Numbered from the stretch's first letter, positions 1 to 8,228 are shown. The stretch: 64,000 bases of DNA from an uncultured Pseudovibrio sp. (GCA_947496145.1 CANMBS010000020.1:1-64000), one strand, 5' to 3'. The notes: generated from the letters alone by a model not told the origin. Made by a program: numbers and translations.

Positions 1-162
1 AGATATAGCCTCAACCCGAAAGCCTGATGTGTCCACTTCCTTGGGAGCTAAATATGCGGACTCATATCTTTGCCTGGCTTGAGTGTGATGAGCGCCGTAG
101 ACCTTGCCGATTGCGCCAATCTTCAGGTCGTCAGCAAGAGGTAAGTCGTAAATGTTGGTCAT
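1..162 (-). CDS. Hypothetical early protein, partial (runs off left end)
   Basis: A reading frame starts with ATG at 162 and stays open to base 1, giving 54 visible residues that begin MTNIYDLPLADDLKIGAIGK. The start overlaps the TGA of the upstream gene (159-161) in an ATGA arrangement, as most genes in this leftward operon do. This translational coupling is the main reason to believe it. The product is not recognised. The C-terminus lies outside the window. Confidence 0.6.
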   Translation of the reverse strand, partial: MTNIYDLPLADDLKIGAIGKVYGAHHTQARQRYESAYLAPKEVDTSGFRVEAIS

Positions 163-554
163 GCTGCTCTTCCCATTCTTGCTGCGGTCAGAATGCGCTT
201 TGCTGTTTCCTCGTCGCCTGAGACTGCATAAAGGTCACGGGCGACTGCTAAGGGGTCTATGCCGTGCTGTTTCCAGAAATTGCGCTCATTCTGACCATGC
301 TGTTTGTCGTGCTCCTCTCGGATCATCGGCACGACCCAACAGTCATCGGGCTTGCGGGCTTTGCCTGTCTTTGGCTTGCGATAAACCGGATCCCCATAAC
401 GGACATGGCAAGGGTCAACGCCATACCTTCCTGTAATCAGACAGGGGAGTTTGCGGATAAAGGCCAAGTGGCCTTCATCCTTCATGCGTTTATTCTCTTT
501 ATTGGAAGGGTCCAGAGAGAAGGCGGTTTTGGGAGGGACGAAACGGAAACCCAT
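159..554 (-). CDS. HNH-like phage protein (DUF968-type)
   Basis: This 131-residue basic protein has a central block PCHVRYGD near residue 48, followed by DDCWVVPMIREEHDKQHG around residues 70-87. The spacing of His, Asp and the Cxx/HxxxH-like positions resembles the beta-beta-alpha metal finger of DUF968/Ref-type HNH proteins, which phages often keep beside recombination genes. The usual CxxC zinc pairs are not obvious, so nuclease activity is inference. It sits in the leftward operon, overlapping its neighbours on both sides by a few bases. Its likely role is DNA cleavage or recombination during the early phase. Confidence 0.6.
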   Translation of the reverse strand: MGFRFVPPKTAFSLDPSNKENKRMKDEGHLAFIRKLPCLITGRYGVDPCHVRYGDPVYRKPKTGKARKPDDCWVVPMIREEHDKQHGQNERNFWKQHGIDPLAVARDLYAVSGDEETAKRILTAARMGRAA

Positions 555-1342
555 TAAAGTAAGTTTCCTTGCTTGCCTATATGAGTGAGGGTGCCGTGGT
601 TATCGAAAGAGACCATTTCAACACGACAATTCTTTCTCATAGGGAGCCTGCCAGTGTTGTAGAGGCTGGCAAGGAGTTTCTGACCCTCGCCCGTTGCAAT
701 GATCTTCACCTCTACCTTGACGCCTTTGATAAGGCGCTCATCGAAGTAACGGGTCTTGGAGCGTTTCACGCGCCATGTTCCCTGGCGCTTGTAAAGGTAG
801 CCAAGGGAAGCAAGCTTCTTCTGGACTTGCTGTGTATTGACGCCGGGAAGGGTACGCACGAAGCGCATGACAGAGCGATCAGACTCCGCAACACGTTCGC
901 CAAGCTCTGCGGCTGGTGTCATCAGTTTGATCTGGATTTGCTGGGCTTCTATTTGCTCAGCCTGATCTGCTGCAAGGCGAAGTGCTTCAGCCATTGTGCC
1001 TGGCACTCGAAAACCTTCTGCTGTCTGCTCCTGAAGCTCCTTTAGCTTCGCTTGGACCTTGCGCCTGACAGCCTTGGACTCGCGCATGCCAACAAGGAGC
1101 ATTTGATCAAAAGTAAGATGATATCCCTTGACCTCACGTTTTGCCCCTTGCGAGGTGGTCACGTAAAACTTTTCCGCGACCCCTAAATCGTCCAGTTCAT
1201 CCTCAATTCGAGTTATGAAATGGCGATTCTCTACAGACTTTTCTCCAGCCGTTTCACGTGCCGGATTAATCACTTCATTCAGGAAGTCCAGACTGGACAT
1301 AGTTTGGGTTGAGTTGTCGAAACTTGGAATAATCGCGTTCAT
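554..1342 (-). CDS. Rha/KilAC-type antirepressor, copy 1
   Basis: The product is about 262 residues. The N-terminal part (SSLDFLNEVINPARE, then NRHFITRIEDELDDL and LTFDQMLLVGMRESKAVRRKV) matches the phage Rha/antirepressor N-domain. The C-terminal part (LPGVNTQQVQKKLASLGYLY, TGEGQKLLASLYNTGRLPM) is a KilAC-like winged helix. A longer frame reaches 1444, but ATG at 1342 overlaps the TGA of the upstream gene and matches the start of the paralogue at 8503, so I chose 1342. Proteins of this family inactivate phage repressors or alter lysogeny. It is closely related to the copy at 8503-9273 and more distantly to the one at 21826-22533. Confidence 0.8.
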   Translation of the reverse strand: MNAIIPSFDNSTQTMSSLDFLNEVINPARETAGEKSVENRHFITRIEDELDDLGVAEKFYVTTSQGAKREVKGYHLTFDQMLLVGMRESKAVRRKVQAKLKELQEQTAEGFRVPGTMAEALRLAADQAEQIEAQQIQIKLMTPAAELGERVAESDRSVMRFVRTLPGVNTQQVQKKLASLGYLYKRQGTWRVKRSKTRYFDERLIKGVKVEVKIIATGEGQKLLASLYNTGRLPMRKNCRVEMVSFDNHGTLTHIGKQGNLL

Positions 1343-2217
1343 TGTGCTGCTCCGTGACCTTGCTCCAGAACCGGAAACTCTTGGTGCAGGCAACCATCCA
1401 GGAGCTTTGAAGCACGATGCTTGCCGACTTTGTTCATTGCCCACTCACCGTGATCAGTGAATTCTCCCGGCACCCAGTCACCCCATTGCTTAAAGAAAAA
1501 CGGCACTTGCGCAGCGCGGCATTGATCGCGCAGCGATGTAAACCAGCTTGGATGAGAGGAGCGGGAATCTTGCCCGCTTTCGCCACCTGCAATCACCCAG
1601 TTAAGCTCAAACACAAAGCCAAGGGGCAGGTGAAGCTGACCTGTCAGGGCATTAAAGCGGAGTCCGTCAAACCACTCAACATCGGTAAGATCGACAGGCC
1701 CTATCATTGGCTCGCATGAAAGAAACCTGATAGCTTGAGGGATTTGGCTTAGATACTTTATTCGCTGATCTGCTGTCTTTTGGTCCTCAACCGTAGTGCC
1801 TATCCAAACGTTGACAGGGAAGAACCACTCCCACGGAACGAACTTTTTGATGTTTTGAGGTCGCTTTGTCAGGAGAAGCCAGTCTAAGTTTGGCGTAGTT
1901 TCAATAAGCTTCCATAGGCGCTCTCGCCACTCTGCTTGAATGCTTGGGTGATTATCAAACACATCAGCAAGTGATGCACAAAAGATGCGATGGCGCCTCC
2001 CTTCGGCTGCTGCTTTACGATCCCAGCTTAAGGGCTTCTTCCAATTGGCATCGCTGGTGATTTTGCGTGGAGCGTGTGTGCCCCACCGTTTGCCGCCGAA
2101 GCGTTTGTCAAAAGTCTCAGCATAGCAGTTGTCGCATGCTGGGCTTATTTTGGTGCAGCCAATCCAAGGATTGAACGTGTGATCGCACCACTCAATATTT
2201 GAGTTTTCTGCCATCAC
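1339..2217 (-). CDS. Phage Gp37/Gp68 family protein (DUF5131)
   Basis: This 292-residue protein has the family signature near its N-terminus: NSNIEWCDHTFNPWIGCTK, followed by CDNCYAE, so Cys21, Cys28 and Cys31 form a CX6CX2C cluster. Later blocks (WLLLTKRPQNI, NVWIGTTVEDQKTAD, SCEPMIGPV, WVIAGGESG, FFFKQWGDW) are also typical. The family occurs in many phages; its cysteine cluster and barrel-like pattern recall radical-SAM enzymes, but no reaction is established. The gene overlaps both neighbours by 4 bases in the leftward early operon. Confidence 0.88.
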   Translation of the reverse strand: MMAENSNIEWCDHTFNPWIGCTKISPACDNCYAETFDKRFGGKRWGTHAPRKITSDANWKKPLSWDRKAAAEGRRHRIFCASLADVFDNHPSIQAEWRERLWKLIETTPNLDWLLLTKRPQNIKKFVPWEWFFPVNVWIGTTVEDQKTADQRIKYLSQIPQAIRFLSCEPMIGPVDLTDVEWFDGLRFNALTGQLHLPLGFVFELNWVIAGGESGQDSRSSHPSWFTSLRDQCRAAQVPFFFKQWGDWVPGEFTDHGEWAMNKVGKHRASKLLDGCLHQEFPVLEQGHGAAQ

Positions 2218-3386
2218 CTCCCGCCTTCCAGTTGCTCACAGCGCACGCTCACAGCAGCCTGACAAAGCTCGCTGAAGGATTGCTCGCCAATTGCGCGAAT
2301 GCTCTTCTGGTGGCCGGTGAGGGCATTCTTTGCTGCTTTGATATTGGATACCTTAGCAAGGTCGTCCAGCAGGCTTTTCAGGATGGCTTTAGAGTCTTCA
2401 TCCAGCGCTTTAAGGGTTTCGTTATCTAGCCTTGCCCAGATTGCATCAGCGCCCTTCGAAGGCGTATCAGCAATGTAATCTTCCTGAGCTTCGTCTGAGG
2501 CATACCCGGCCCTGGCTTTAGCTGCTGCAATATCCTCATTCATGGTGTTCTGAGCTGCTGTAAAACCTTCTCTGGAAGCATCTTTATTGCCTGCCGCCAG
2601 CTCTTTCAGGTTTGCTTTTTGAGAGCCTCGCCCTTTCACGGAGATGTTAAAGACAGTCTCAACAGTTTCCTCGCCGTTTTTGATTGCTGAGTACATGCCG
2701 CGCAGGGTTGCTATGTCTCCAAGTGAGATGTCTTCAATGCCTTCTTTGCCGAGTGCCTCACATACCTGCTCATCAGTCACACCAAAAACAGCAAGGGCTG
2801 CGATAGCCTTGGCACGGTTTTCTGAAAGGGTGGTAATGTCACCTGCAATGGTTCGCTCAACAGCTTCATAGGCTTTGCGCCAGAGAGGTTTGGGGACGCC
2901 AGCAAGGATGGCATTACGCATTGCTATTGAGCATGCAGCATTGCCGGTTATGGTGATCATATCATCATTAAAGACCTTGCCGTTCCTATCTGAAATACGG
3001 CGGCGAACCCGGGCAGAGGTTGCGCTGTTGGTTTCAAGGTCATGGAAGATACCTTCAGCTTCAACAAACATCTCAGAACGGTCTACATTCACCACTCTTG
3101 CGGCAACCCGGCAGTTTCCAAAGGACTGTTTGAGAATTTCTGCGAACCGGATTGACGGGCCTTTGATGGGCCTGCCTCCGCGTGGAAGTGCATACATGCA
3201 TTCCTGAGCGCTTTCCTCATCCAGTGTCGCCATATCTAAAATGCTCTTCTGGACACGTGAAAGCGTGCGGGGGTATTGGCGGGCAGTAGAGATTTGCTGA
3301 TCGATCTCAGCTTTTTGCAGTCCAAGTGCTAGGGGTGTTTGAGTGGTTGGTTCAATGATTTCAATATCGGTAGTATTAGTCATCAA
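2214..3386 (-). CDS. Phage early protein; candidate ssDNA-annealing partner of the exonuclease
   Basis: The 390-residue product is not firmly recognised. The N-terminal two thirds is a compact domain (RTLSRVQKSILDMATLDEES, then GRPIKGPSIRFAEILKQSFG, then GNAACSIAMRNAILAGVPKP). The tail is helical and charged. It directly follows, with ATGA overlap, a PD-(D/E)XK exonuclease gene. Exonuclease plus single-strand annealing protein is the standard Red/RecET pairing, so an annealing role is a reasonable inference from position. It does not show clear RecT, ERF or Redbeta motifs by eye, so it may be a divergent family. Confidence 0.5.
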   Translation of the reverse strand: MMTNTTDIEIIEPTTQTPLALGLQKAEIDQQISTARQYPRTLSRVQKSILDMATLDEESAQECMYALPRGGRPIKGPSIRFAEILKQSFGNCRVAARVVNVDRSEMFVEAEGIFHDLETNSATSARVRRRISDRNGKVFNDDMITITGNAACSIAMRNAILAGVPKPLWRKAYEAVERTIAGDITTLSENRAKAIAALAVFGVTDEQVCEALGKEGIEDISLGDIATLRGMYSAIKNGEETVETVFNISVKGRGSQKANLKELAAGNKDASREGFTAAQNTMNEDIAAAKARAGYASDEAQEDYIADTPSKGADAIWARLDNETLKALDEDSKAILKSLLDDLAKVSNIKAAKNALTGHQKSIRAIGEQSFSELCQAAVSVRCEQLEGGR

Positions 3387-4375
3387 GCAATGCCTTCCAG
3401 TTTAGCAGTATCGTTAGCGGCAACTCCAAGAGGTGACCCAACACGCAGAGCGCGTAGAGTTTTGATTTCTGTGTCAATTTGTCTGGAAGCCCAGTCATTC
3501 ATGCCTACGCATGTTCCGCCCGCATTGAACGGCTCAGCACCGGGCCAATGGTTATTTTCGAGACAGGAGCGGATGAGGAAAAGACCTTCAAGAGCCAGCT
3601 CATAGCCTTGCTCAATATCGTTGTCTTCAAGGCGAAGAACTGCACTGTCGCAAATGTCATCTTTGAGTACGAAGACAAGTACGAAAGCTTCAAAGGGGAT
3701 TCCAAGGATTTCACACATGAGGCGGATTTTGCCAGCTTGCAGGTAGATTCCTGTGTCTTTGATCTGCCTGCGAAGAAAGCCCTCTTCCAGGCTTGCTGTT
3801 GTCTTCAGGTCTGAATAGAGACCATCTCTGATTGTTACATCAGGGCGGGTGCGCAACATGAGGCCAGTAGGCTCGTGAATTGCTACCATGGTTCGCTCAG
3901 TCCGCCCATCCAACATGTTAAGCTGAGCAACTTCAGGGTTGCGGCCTAATTCCTCAGACATATCGACAATCATTTCCAGATCATCCGGGGTAACTGGGGA
4001 GCGTCCACTTTCCAAAACCCCCTCTCTCCAATCTCGTGCGGCTTTGGTGGTGTAGTTTTTAAATTCTTCAGGGCGCAATTCGAAGTTTTGCAGGAACTCT
4101 TCGCCAGTGACATCACCCAGTAAAAGGGCATGGGCTGCCTTTCCAAACTCTAGCGGTTTGGTGCTTTGAATCGGTTTGCTCTTAGGGTTCTGCTTCCAAT
4201 GCCCCCAGAACTTTTTAGGGCTACCGCCATGTTGCTTGAAAAGAAGTTTCATGATGGATTTGGAGACACTGGGAAGCGTGAAAAGCTTCGGGTCGTTGTG
4301 ATACCGGCCTATCGGAACATTCTGATAGATGCCGTTTTCATGGACCGGGAATCCATCCCAAACGCGCTCTTGCAT
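3383..4375 (-). CDS. PD-(D/E)XK exonuclease, RecE/DUF3799-like
   Basis: Taking ATG at 4375, which has a purine-rich GGGG tract about 7 bases upstream, gives 330 residues. The catalytic pattern of the RecE/lambda-exonuclease superfamily is visible: GKAAHALLLG (78-87), RPDV with Asp179, SDLKT with Asp189 and Lys191, and YLQAG (211-215). The enzyme should degrade one strand of linear duplex DNA to leave a single-stranded 3' tail for recombination. It is next to the candidate annealing protein in the same leftward operon. An upstream extension to 4489 has no homology-like content and was not used. Confidence 0.78.
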   Translation of the reverse strand: MQERVWDGFPVHENGIYQNVPIGRYHNDPKLFTLPSVSKSIMKLLFKQHGGSPKKFWGHWKQNPKSKPIQSTKPLEFGKAAHALLLGDVTGEEFLQNFELRPEEFKNYTTKAARDWREGVLESGRSPVTPDDLEMIVDMSEELGRNPEVAQLNMLDGRTERTMVAIHEPTGLMLRTRPDVTIRDGLYSDLKTTASLEEGFLRRQIKDTGIYLQAGKIRLMCEILGIPFEAFVLVFVLKDDICDSAVLRLEDNDIEQGYELALEGLFLIRSCLENNHWPGAEPFNAGGTCVGMNDWASRQIDTEIKTLRALRVGSPLGVAANDTAKLEGIA

Positions 4376-4506
4376 GACATTACCCCGCAAGCATTGCGAC
4401 CCAACGGTCAGCATGAGTGAAAAGTTGAGAAGCAACAAAAGCGATTGCTCCCCATTTGAAGAGGGCAGGGAGAGCTGCCCAGAATCCAAAACCCTGCATT
4501 GGTGCC

Positions 4507-5535
4507 TCAGTATTTGATGGAAACGTGAGGGATGGAGCCGGAGGCTATGGCAGTGACGATCTTCTTTGCGCGATCTTCACCAATGCCAGCTGCTTCCATA
4601 ATTGCTGCCAGGGCCTTGTTGTTGATGGCCTTGCGGTGCTTGATGTCGGCAGCACGATCTTCATCAGCTTTGCGCTTTGCTTCTTCCTCGGCTTCCTGCT
4701 TGCGGATCTGCTCAAGGCGCTTTTGTTCTGCCTTTTCTTCAGCCTTTCGCCTGGCCTTTGCTACAGCCTCTTCTTTCTCCCGCTCGATCCGCTCTTCCTC
4801 GGCCTTCTTTTGCTCTGCGGCTAGGCGTTCGTCGTCTTCACGCTTGCGCTGTGCTTCTGCAGCTTCGCGTTTTTCACGCTCTTCCTTTGCAATGCGCTCC
4901 TGTTCTGCCTTTTCCTCTTCAAGCTGCTTGAGCTTGAGGGCCTGTTCTTCATTGTGTTTGGCTTGCTTAAGGTGGGTACTGAGGTTTTCGAGGATGGACG
5001 TTTTCTTGGCCGCAGCGGTTTCAGAAAACTCCTGCATTGCAGCTTTTGAGGCATCAATAGCGGTTACCTTGTCGATGCGCTTCTGGATGCTCTCAGAGCT
5101 TTCATTGAAGCCAACACAACCAGTCTGGATCATGTCTTCGATGATTGCCCGGTGTGATGCCACACGGGCTTGCTCTTGTTCTTCCCAGTCATCTAGTGGT
5201 TTGCGGCGTGTATCGCGCTGAGCATCCAGAAAATCACGCAGAGATTTGCGGCGGGCATCAATGGCCGTGGCCTGCTTTTTGATTACTGCAACCTTTTGCT
5301 TACCAGCGCCATCAAGTGCCGTTTTGAGGGTGGAGCATTGCCGGGCAAAGCTGCTGATTGCCTTGCGGCCTTTGTCTGTAGAAAGGTCAGCCCTGAAAGC
5401 ATCGTTCTCCGCCAGAATGGCTTGCTCAAGGTCTTCAAAGGAGATCTCATCCCCCTCAAAGTAGCTTTCCGGGTTGGTGCGCAGCTCAGCCAGATCAAGC
5501 GGCTTGCTGGTGGCTGTTTCGGTCAATGCATTCAT
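4507..5535 (-). CDS. Long coiled-coil early phage protein
   Basis: ATG at 5535 gives 342 residues; the frame stays open to 5706, but that extension overlaps the upstream gene. Residues 1-190 are mixed helical (RTNPESYFEGDEISFEDLEQ). Residues of about 190-300 are an extreme Glu/Lys/Arg/Ala-rich coiled coil with repeats such as KAEEERIEREKEEAVAKARR. The C-terminus (MEAAGIGEDRAKKIVTAIAS) looks like a small helix-hairpin motif, as in DNA-binding helical proteins. The family resembles phage DUF1351-type proteins found next to recombination exonucleases. No catalytic function is claimed. Confidence 0.7.
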   Translation of the reverse strand: MNALTETATSKPLDLAELRTNPESYFEGDEISFEDLEQAILAENDAFRADLSTDKGRKAISSFARQCSTLKTALDGAGKQKVAVIKKQATAIDARRKSLRDFLDAQRDTRRKPLDDWEEQEQARVASHRAIIEDMIQTGCVGFNESSESIQKRIDKVTAIDASKAAMQEFSETAAAKKTSILENLSTHLKQAKHNEEQALKLKQLEEEKAEQERIAKEEREKREAAEAQRKREDDERLAAEQKKAEEERIEREKEEAVAKARRKAEEKAEQKRLEQIRKQEAEEEAKRKADEDRAADIKHRKAINNKALAAIMEAAGIGEDRAKKIVTAIASGSIPHVSIKY

Positions 5536-5722
5536 CTGAAATTTCCTCTTGATCAAAACTGTCTGCTTTTGCCTGCCAGTGTTTGGCGAGCTTGCGGTAT
5601 CGGTTGGCGAGGCTTTCAGCGCCCTTGCTCCCGGTGCGCTTGAAAATCTCCTCGTTGGCAAGGCACATGTCGCGGTACTTTTGTGCCCACCTGAGGCAGT
5701 CACCATGGGTCATCTCATGCAT
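5495..5722 (-). CDS. Small hypothetical early protein
   Basis: The proposed start is ATG at 5722 (MHEMTHGDCLRWAQKYRDMC), which has a good GAAGGG ribosome-binding site 6-7 bases upstream. This gives 75 helical, charged residues. The end overlaps the start of the coiled-coil gene by 41 bases, more than usual in this operon. No family is recognised. Base pattern and a strong ribosome site are the only support. Confidence 0.5.
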   Translation of the reverse strand: MHEMTHGDCLRWAQKYRDMCLANEEIFKRTGSKGAESLANRYRKLAKHWQAKADSFDQEEISDECIDRNSHQQAA

Positions 5723-5939
5723 CTGTTTCCCTTCCATCCGTCCTTCAAAACGCACCTGAATGCGCTTGGAGGGGCGGGGCTGCCTGCGGTGGAAGCAGCC
5801 CGTTTATTTGCCCTGCCTGCTACATGGTTCTTCTCCGTGGTTGCCCCCTGACTTCAGAAAAAAGGCAAAGGGGTAGTGTCCGGGTAAATGGCCCGGTGAT
5901 CAGAATTTGCCTTTACGGCTCTTGTTTTTGGGGAGGGCG

Positions 5940-6035
5940 TTAGAAGTGGAAGGAAAGGCCCACAACGAACGCCAGGGGGAGGCAAGCGCCATAGATGATA
6001 AGCAGGGCGCGTTGCTCAAAAGCCTGAAGTGTCAT
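5940..6035 (-). CDS. 31-residue predicted membrane micro-protein
   Basis: A short frame encodes MTLQAFEQRALLIIYGACLP followed by LAFVVGLSFHF. Residues of about 11-29 form one hydrophobic segment that could cross the membrane. Its ATG overlaps the TGA of the 6032-6472 gene in the same ATGA fashion as the rest of the operon, which favours coupled translation. No function can be assigned. Confidence 0.45.
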   Translation of the reverse strand: MTLQAFEQRALLIIYGACLPLAFVVGLSFHF

Positions 6036-6472
6036 GCTGCCTCCCGAGTTCTGAAATGATGACGAAGGTCAATCACAGACACAGCACGCTCAAATTCACT
6101 TAAGGGGCGGTAGTCATCAAGCTCAGGGTCATGGATCAGCAAAGAACCATTCTCTCTGGCACGCTCTATAATGACCGGAGCATGGTCCCCCAATGTATCT
6201 GAGATTGCTTTGCTGAGATCAGTCAGGCCGGAGTCTGTCATATCCATTTCGAGATAACGGCGGCCTTTGCTGTCTATGCGGCGGTGCTCAGAAGAGAACA
6301 TGGAGTAGTCCAGATCGCTCATGTCCATCACTGGCAGGAAGAAGCGGGCTTCAATTTCCTGATCTTCATAAACCTTATCGATCTCAGCAAAAACAAGGAT
6401 TTCAGCGAACTTGGCGCGGTTGGTCCAGCAGGCTGACAGGGCAACAAATTCAAATGGAAACAGGTAGATCAT
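6032..6472 (-). CDS. Hypothetical early phage protein
   Basis: The 146-residue acidic protein (FPFEFVALSACWTNRAKFAE at the N-terminus, DLRHHFRTREAA at the end) matches no family I recognise. It is the second gene of the leftward operon and its start overlaps the stop of 6472-6771 by one base (TAATG). The same tight spacing continues downstream. Confidence 0.6.
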   Translation of the reverse strand: MIYLFPFEFVALSACWTNRAKFAEILVFAEIDKVYEDQEIEARFFLPVMDMSDLDYSMFSSEHRRIDSKGRRYLEMDMTDSGLTDLSKAISDTLGDHAPVIIERARENGSLLIHDPELDDYRPLSEFERAVSVIDLRHHFRTREAA

Positions 6473-6771
6473 TATGCTGCTATCCTCACTTCTTCGTTGT
6501 AGGCATCCCAGAACTGCTCTGAGATATGCTCACATCCATTGGCGGTCTCAGAAAGCATGAGCCACAAGGCGTGCTCTATGCCTTCACTCTTTGCATTCAG
6601 AACCCTCACACGATCAGAGCCAGCTTCCTCAACTCTGATCTCCTGAATGACAAAGCCTTCGCAATCATCATCAAGAGCGCAGTTGATCTTCGCTTCAATG
6701 GCTTCCTCGGCGTAGAGGAAGTCGTTGGAAATCAAGTCAAGAAAGGCTGGAATTTCTGTTTCGAAGTTCAT
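6472..6771 (-). CDS. Hypothetical acidic protein, first gene of leftward operon
   Basis: The 99-residue strongly acidic protein begins MNFETEIPAFLDLISNDFLY and contains a CALDDDCEGF block. It has no recognised domain. It is the promoter-proximal gene of the leftward operon, about 60 bases from the operator cluster at 6832-6868, so it is probably expressed first. Small acidic first genes of phage early operons are often inhibitors of host proteins, but nothing specific can be said here. Confidence 0.6.
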   Translation of the reverse strand: MNFETEIPAFLDLISNDFLYAEEAIEAKINCALDDDCEGFVIQEIRVEEAGSDRVRVLNAKSEGIEHALWLMLSETANGCEHISEQFWDAYNEEVRIAA

Positions 6772-6831
6772 GCTGCATCTCGCTTGCTAAGAAAGTTCAC
6801 GTTTAGCTTGACGCTGAGTGAAACAGATAAA

Positions 6832-6886
6832 TGCCAAAATGGCAAGTATATTAATTGCCAAAATGTCATTTTTTTGATACTTGCAA
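6832..6886. promoter_or_regulatory. Operator cluster in left divergent control region (TTGCCA/TGGCAA)
   Basis: Between the leftward operon and the replication gene lie TGCCAAAATGGCA (6832-6844), an imperfect dyad, TTGCCAAAATGTCA (6855-6868), and a half-site-like TTGCAA (6881-6886). The same sequence family occurs at 10659-10710 before the Cro-like gene. The shared motif and divergent position suggest binding by one of the phage repressors or Cro. The intervening DNA is A+T-rich, as expected for promoters. Confidence 0.65.
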
Positions 6887-6925
6887 TTTAGGTTGATGAT
6901 TATTTTCTCTGTAAAAGGTGTGTGA

Positions 6926-7735
6926 ATGACCGGTTGGGTGCGGGTAGACCGAGCAACATTTGAACATAAAGCCTTTCGCGGGCCTGCGGATTGGGGGGTG
7001 TGGCTTTGGCTCATAAGTCAGGCATGCTGGAAGCAAACCGAAGTTGTGATCTCGGGCGAGAGGCGAACCCTTGAAAGAGGGCAATTATCCTATTCAATCC
7101 GGTTTCTTTCGGAAAAATTCGGCCTCAGTAAGAACGGTACGCAAGGGGTACTCAAAAGGTTCCAGAAGTGGGACTTAATTGAGTTAGGGTTGGGGACGGG
7201 ACAAACCATTATAACTATCTGTAATTACGACAAGTATCAGGACGCAGAGTTGCATCGGGGACGCGATGGGGACGCGGCGGGGACGACACGGGGACGCGAA
7301 AGGGACGCGACGGGGACAAAGAAGAACAATAAACAAGATAACAAGGAACCAGAATCTACTGTCGTAGATTCTTCTTTAGGGGAAGGTCAAAGTGCTGAAC
7401 TCTTCCCGATAGAGCCTGCTCCTAAGAAGGGAAAAACGAAAAGTGCGAGTAGGATTCCTGAGGACTGGGTGCTTTCCGAGAAGGGGCGAGACTTCGCTCT
7501 CAAGACTGGTTTGACCTTTGAGCAAATCGAATGGCAGGCCCAGAAATTTTTAAACCACTGGATCCAGTCAAATAGCAAAACAGCTCTTAAGCAAGACTGG
7601 GAGGCTGCCTGGCGTACCTGGGTAATGCGGACGGTAGAGACTGGCACCAAAGGCCCGAACAGTGGGCAGCCTGCGGATTCAACCTCAAATGCAATCTCAA
7701 ACATGCTCAGTAAAGGGTTTTTGGATGATGAATAG
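6926..7735 (+). CDS. Phage replication initiator (O-like), with iterons in its gene
   Basis: The product has 269 residues. The N-terminal 110 residues (GWVRVDRATFEHKAF, RGQLSYSIRFLSEKFGLSKN, FQKWDLIEL) form a winged-helix domain of the replication O/DnaD-like type. A Gly/Arg/Asp-rich linker at about residues 112-130 is encoded by 11-bp DNA repeats. The C-terminal part (IPEDWVLSEKGRDFALKTGL ... FLNHWIQSNSKTALKQDW..W) resembles the DnaT/primosomal DnaD-like C-terminal domain. By analogy with lambda O it should bind the internal iterons and recruit the helicase. It is the first gene of a rightward transcript. Confidence 0.8.
   Translation: MTGWVRVDRATFEHKAFRGPADWGVWLWLISQACWKQTEVVISGERRTLERGQLSYSIRFLSEKFGLSKNGTQGVLKRFQKWDLIELGLGTGQTIITICNYDKYQDAELHRGRDGDAAGTTRGRERDATGTKKNNKQDNKEPESTVVDSSLGEGQSAELFPIEPAPKKGKTKSASRIPEDWVLSEKGRDFALKTGLTFEQIEWQAQKFLNHWIQSNSKTALKQDWEAAWRTWVMRTVETGTKGPNSGQPADSTSNAISNMLSKGFLDDE
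7257..7347. repeat. Six 11-bp iterons plus A-rich stretch: candidate replication origin
   Basis: GGGGACG or a one-base variant starts at 7257, 7268, 7279, 7290, 7301 (AGGGACG) and 7312 (GGGGACA), exactly 11 bases apart. Another GGGGACG lies at 7192-7198. Immediately after the array, 7318-7347 is almost all A with few G/C, a possible unwinding element. Iterons followed by an A-rich segment inside the initiator gene is the lambda ori layout. The phase of one helical turn puts all sites on one face of the DNA. Confidence 0.68.
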
Positions 7736-8228
7736 TTTATCCGCAAAAGCAGAGAGGGTGCCGGCCTTGGTGGCAGGTGGGTCAAAGCTGCAGTTTAGCC
7801 GAGCTTATCACCGGCATGGTTTGCTTTCCAAGCGTATGCAGGAAGTTGAAAGGTTAGGTTTTGAGGAAAACGCAGCCTTGCTCGATGAGATTGCTGCCAG
7901 TCAAAATGTTCTGCTTCAAAGCGATCAACCTGTTAGCCGAGAGCAAATAATGCGTTTGGTCGTGGATCTTTTTGGAGGTTATCCAGCAGAACGCCAAGCT
8001 GGCATGGAGGCGATGAAGGAAACGCTGATTACCTACCTGGCGGCGCGAGAGGATCTGACTATAGGTGCGCTTCATGCTGCTATCGAAAAGGTTCATCTGG
8101 AATGCAAATTTGTCCCGTCGATTGCTGAGTTCTTTGAAAAACTGAGTGAGGCGCAGGGCGGCCTGAAAAGCCGGATTACGCTTTACGGTCAGTGGATTTG
8201 CAGGTGCGAGGAGGTGCTCACTAAGTGA
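7728..8228 (+). CDS. Possible helicase loader / replication accessory protein
   Basis: The frame overlaps the end of the initiator gene; ATG at 7725 or 7728 gives about 166 residues. The C-terminal half, REDLTIGALHAAIEKVHLEC then KFVPSIAEFFEKLSEA, resembles the lambda P/helicase-loader region that reads 'few residues, F-P-S-x-x-E-F'. The position directly after an O-like gene agrees with a P-like role, and the phage carries its own DnaB at 17768. No P-loop is present. The assignment is inference from position and a short motif. Confidence 0.5.
   Translation: MNSLSAKAERVPALVAGGSKLQFSRAYHRHGLLSKRMQEVERLGFEENAALLDEIAASQNVLLQSDQPVSREQIMRLVVDLFGGYPAERQAGMEAMKETLITYLAAREDLTIGALHAAIEKVHLECKFVPSIAEFFEKLSEAQGGLKSRITLYGQWICRCEEVLTK

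Noticed and set aside
1342-1444. Upstream extension of antirepressor copy 1
   Set aside because: It overlaps the coding end of the Gp37/Gp68 gene and does not align with the paralogue.
4532-5221. Plus-strand 229-codon Ser/Ala/Arg-rich frame
   Set aside because: It is the antisense shadow of the Glu/Lys/Ala-rich coiled-coil gene and has no ribosome-binding site.
7257-7318. CRISPR-like short repeats
   Set aside because: Units are 11 bp with no spacers, lie inside a gene and fit iterons.
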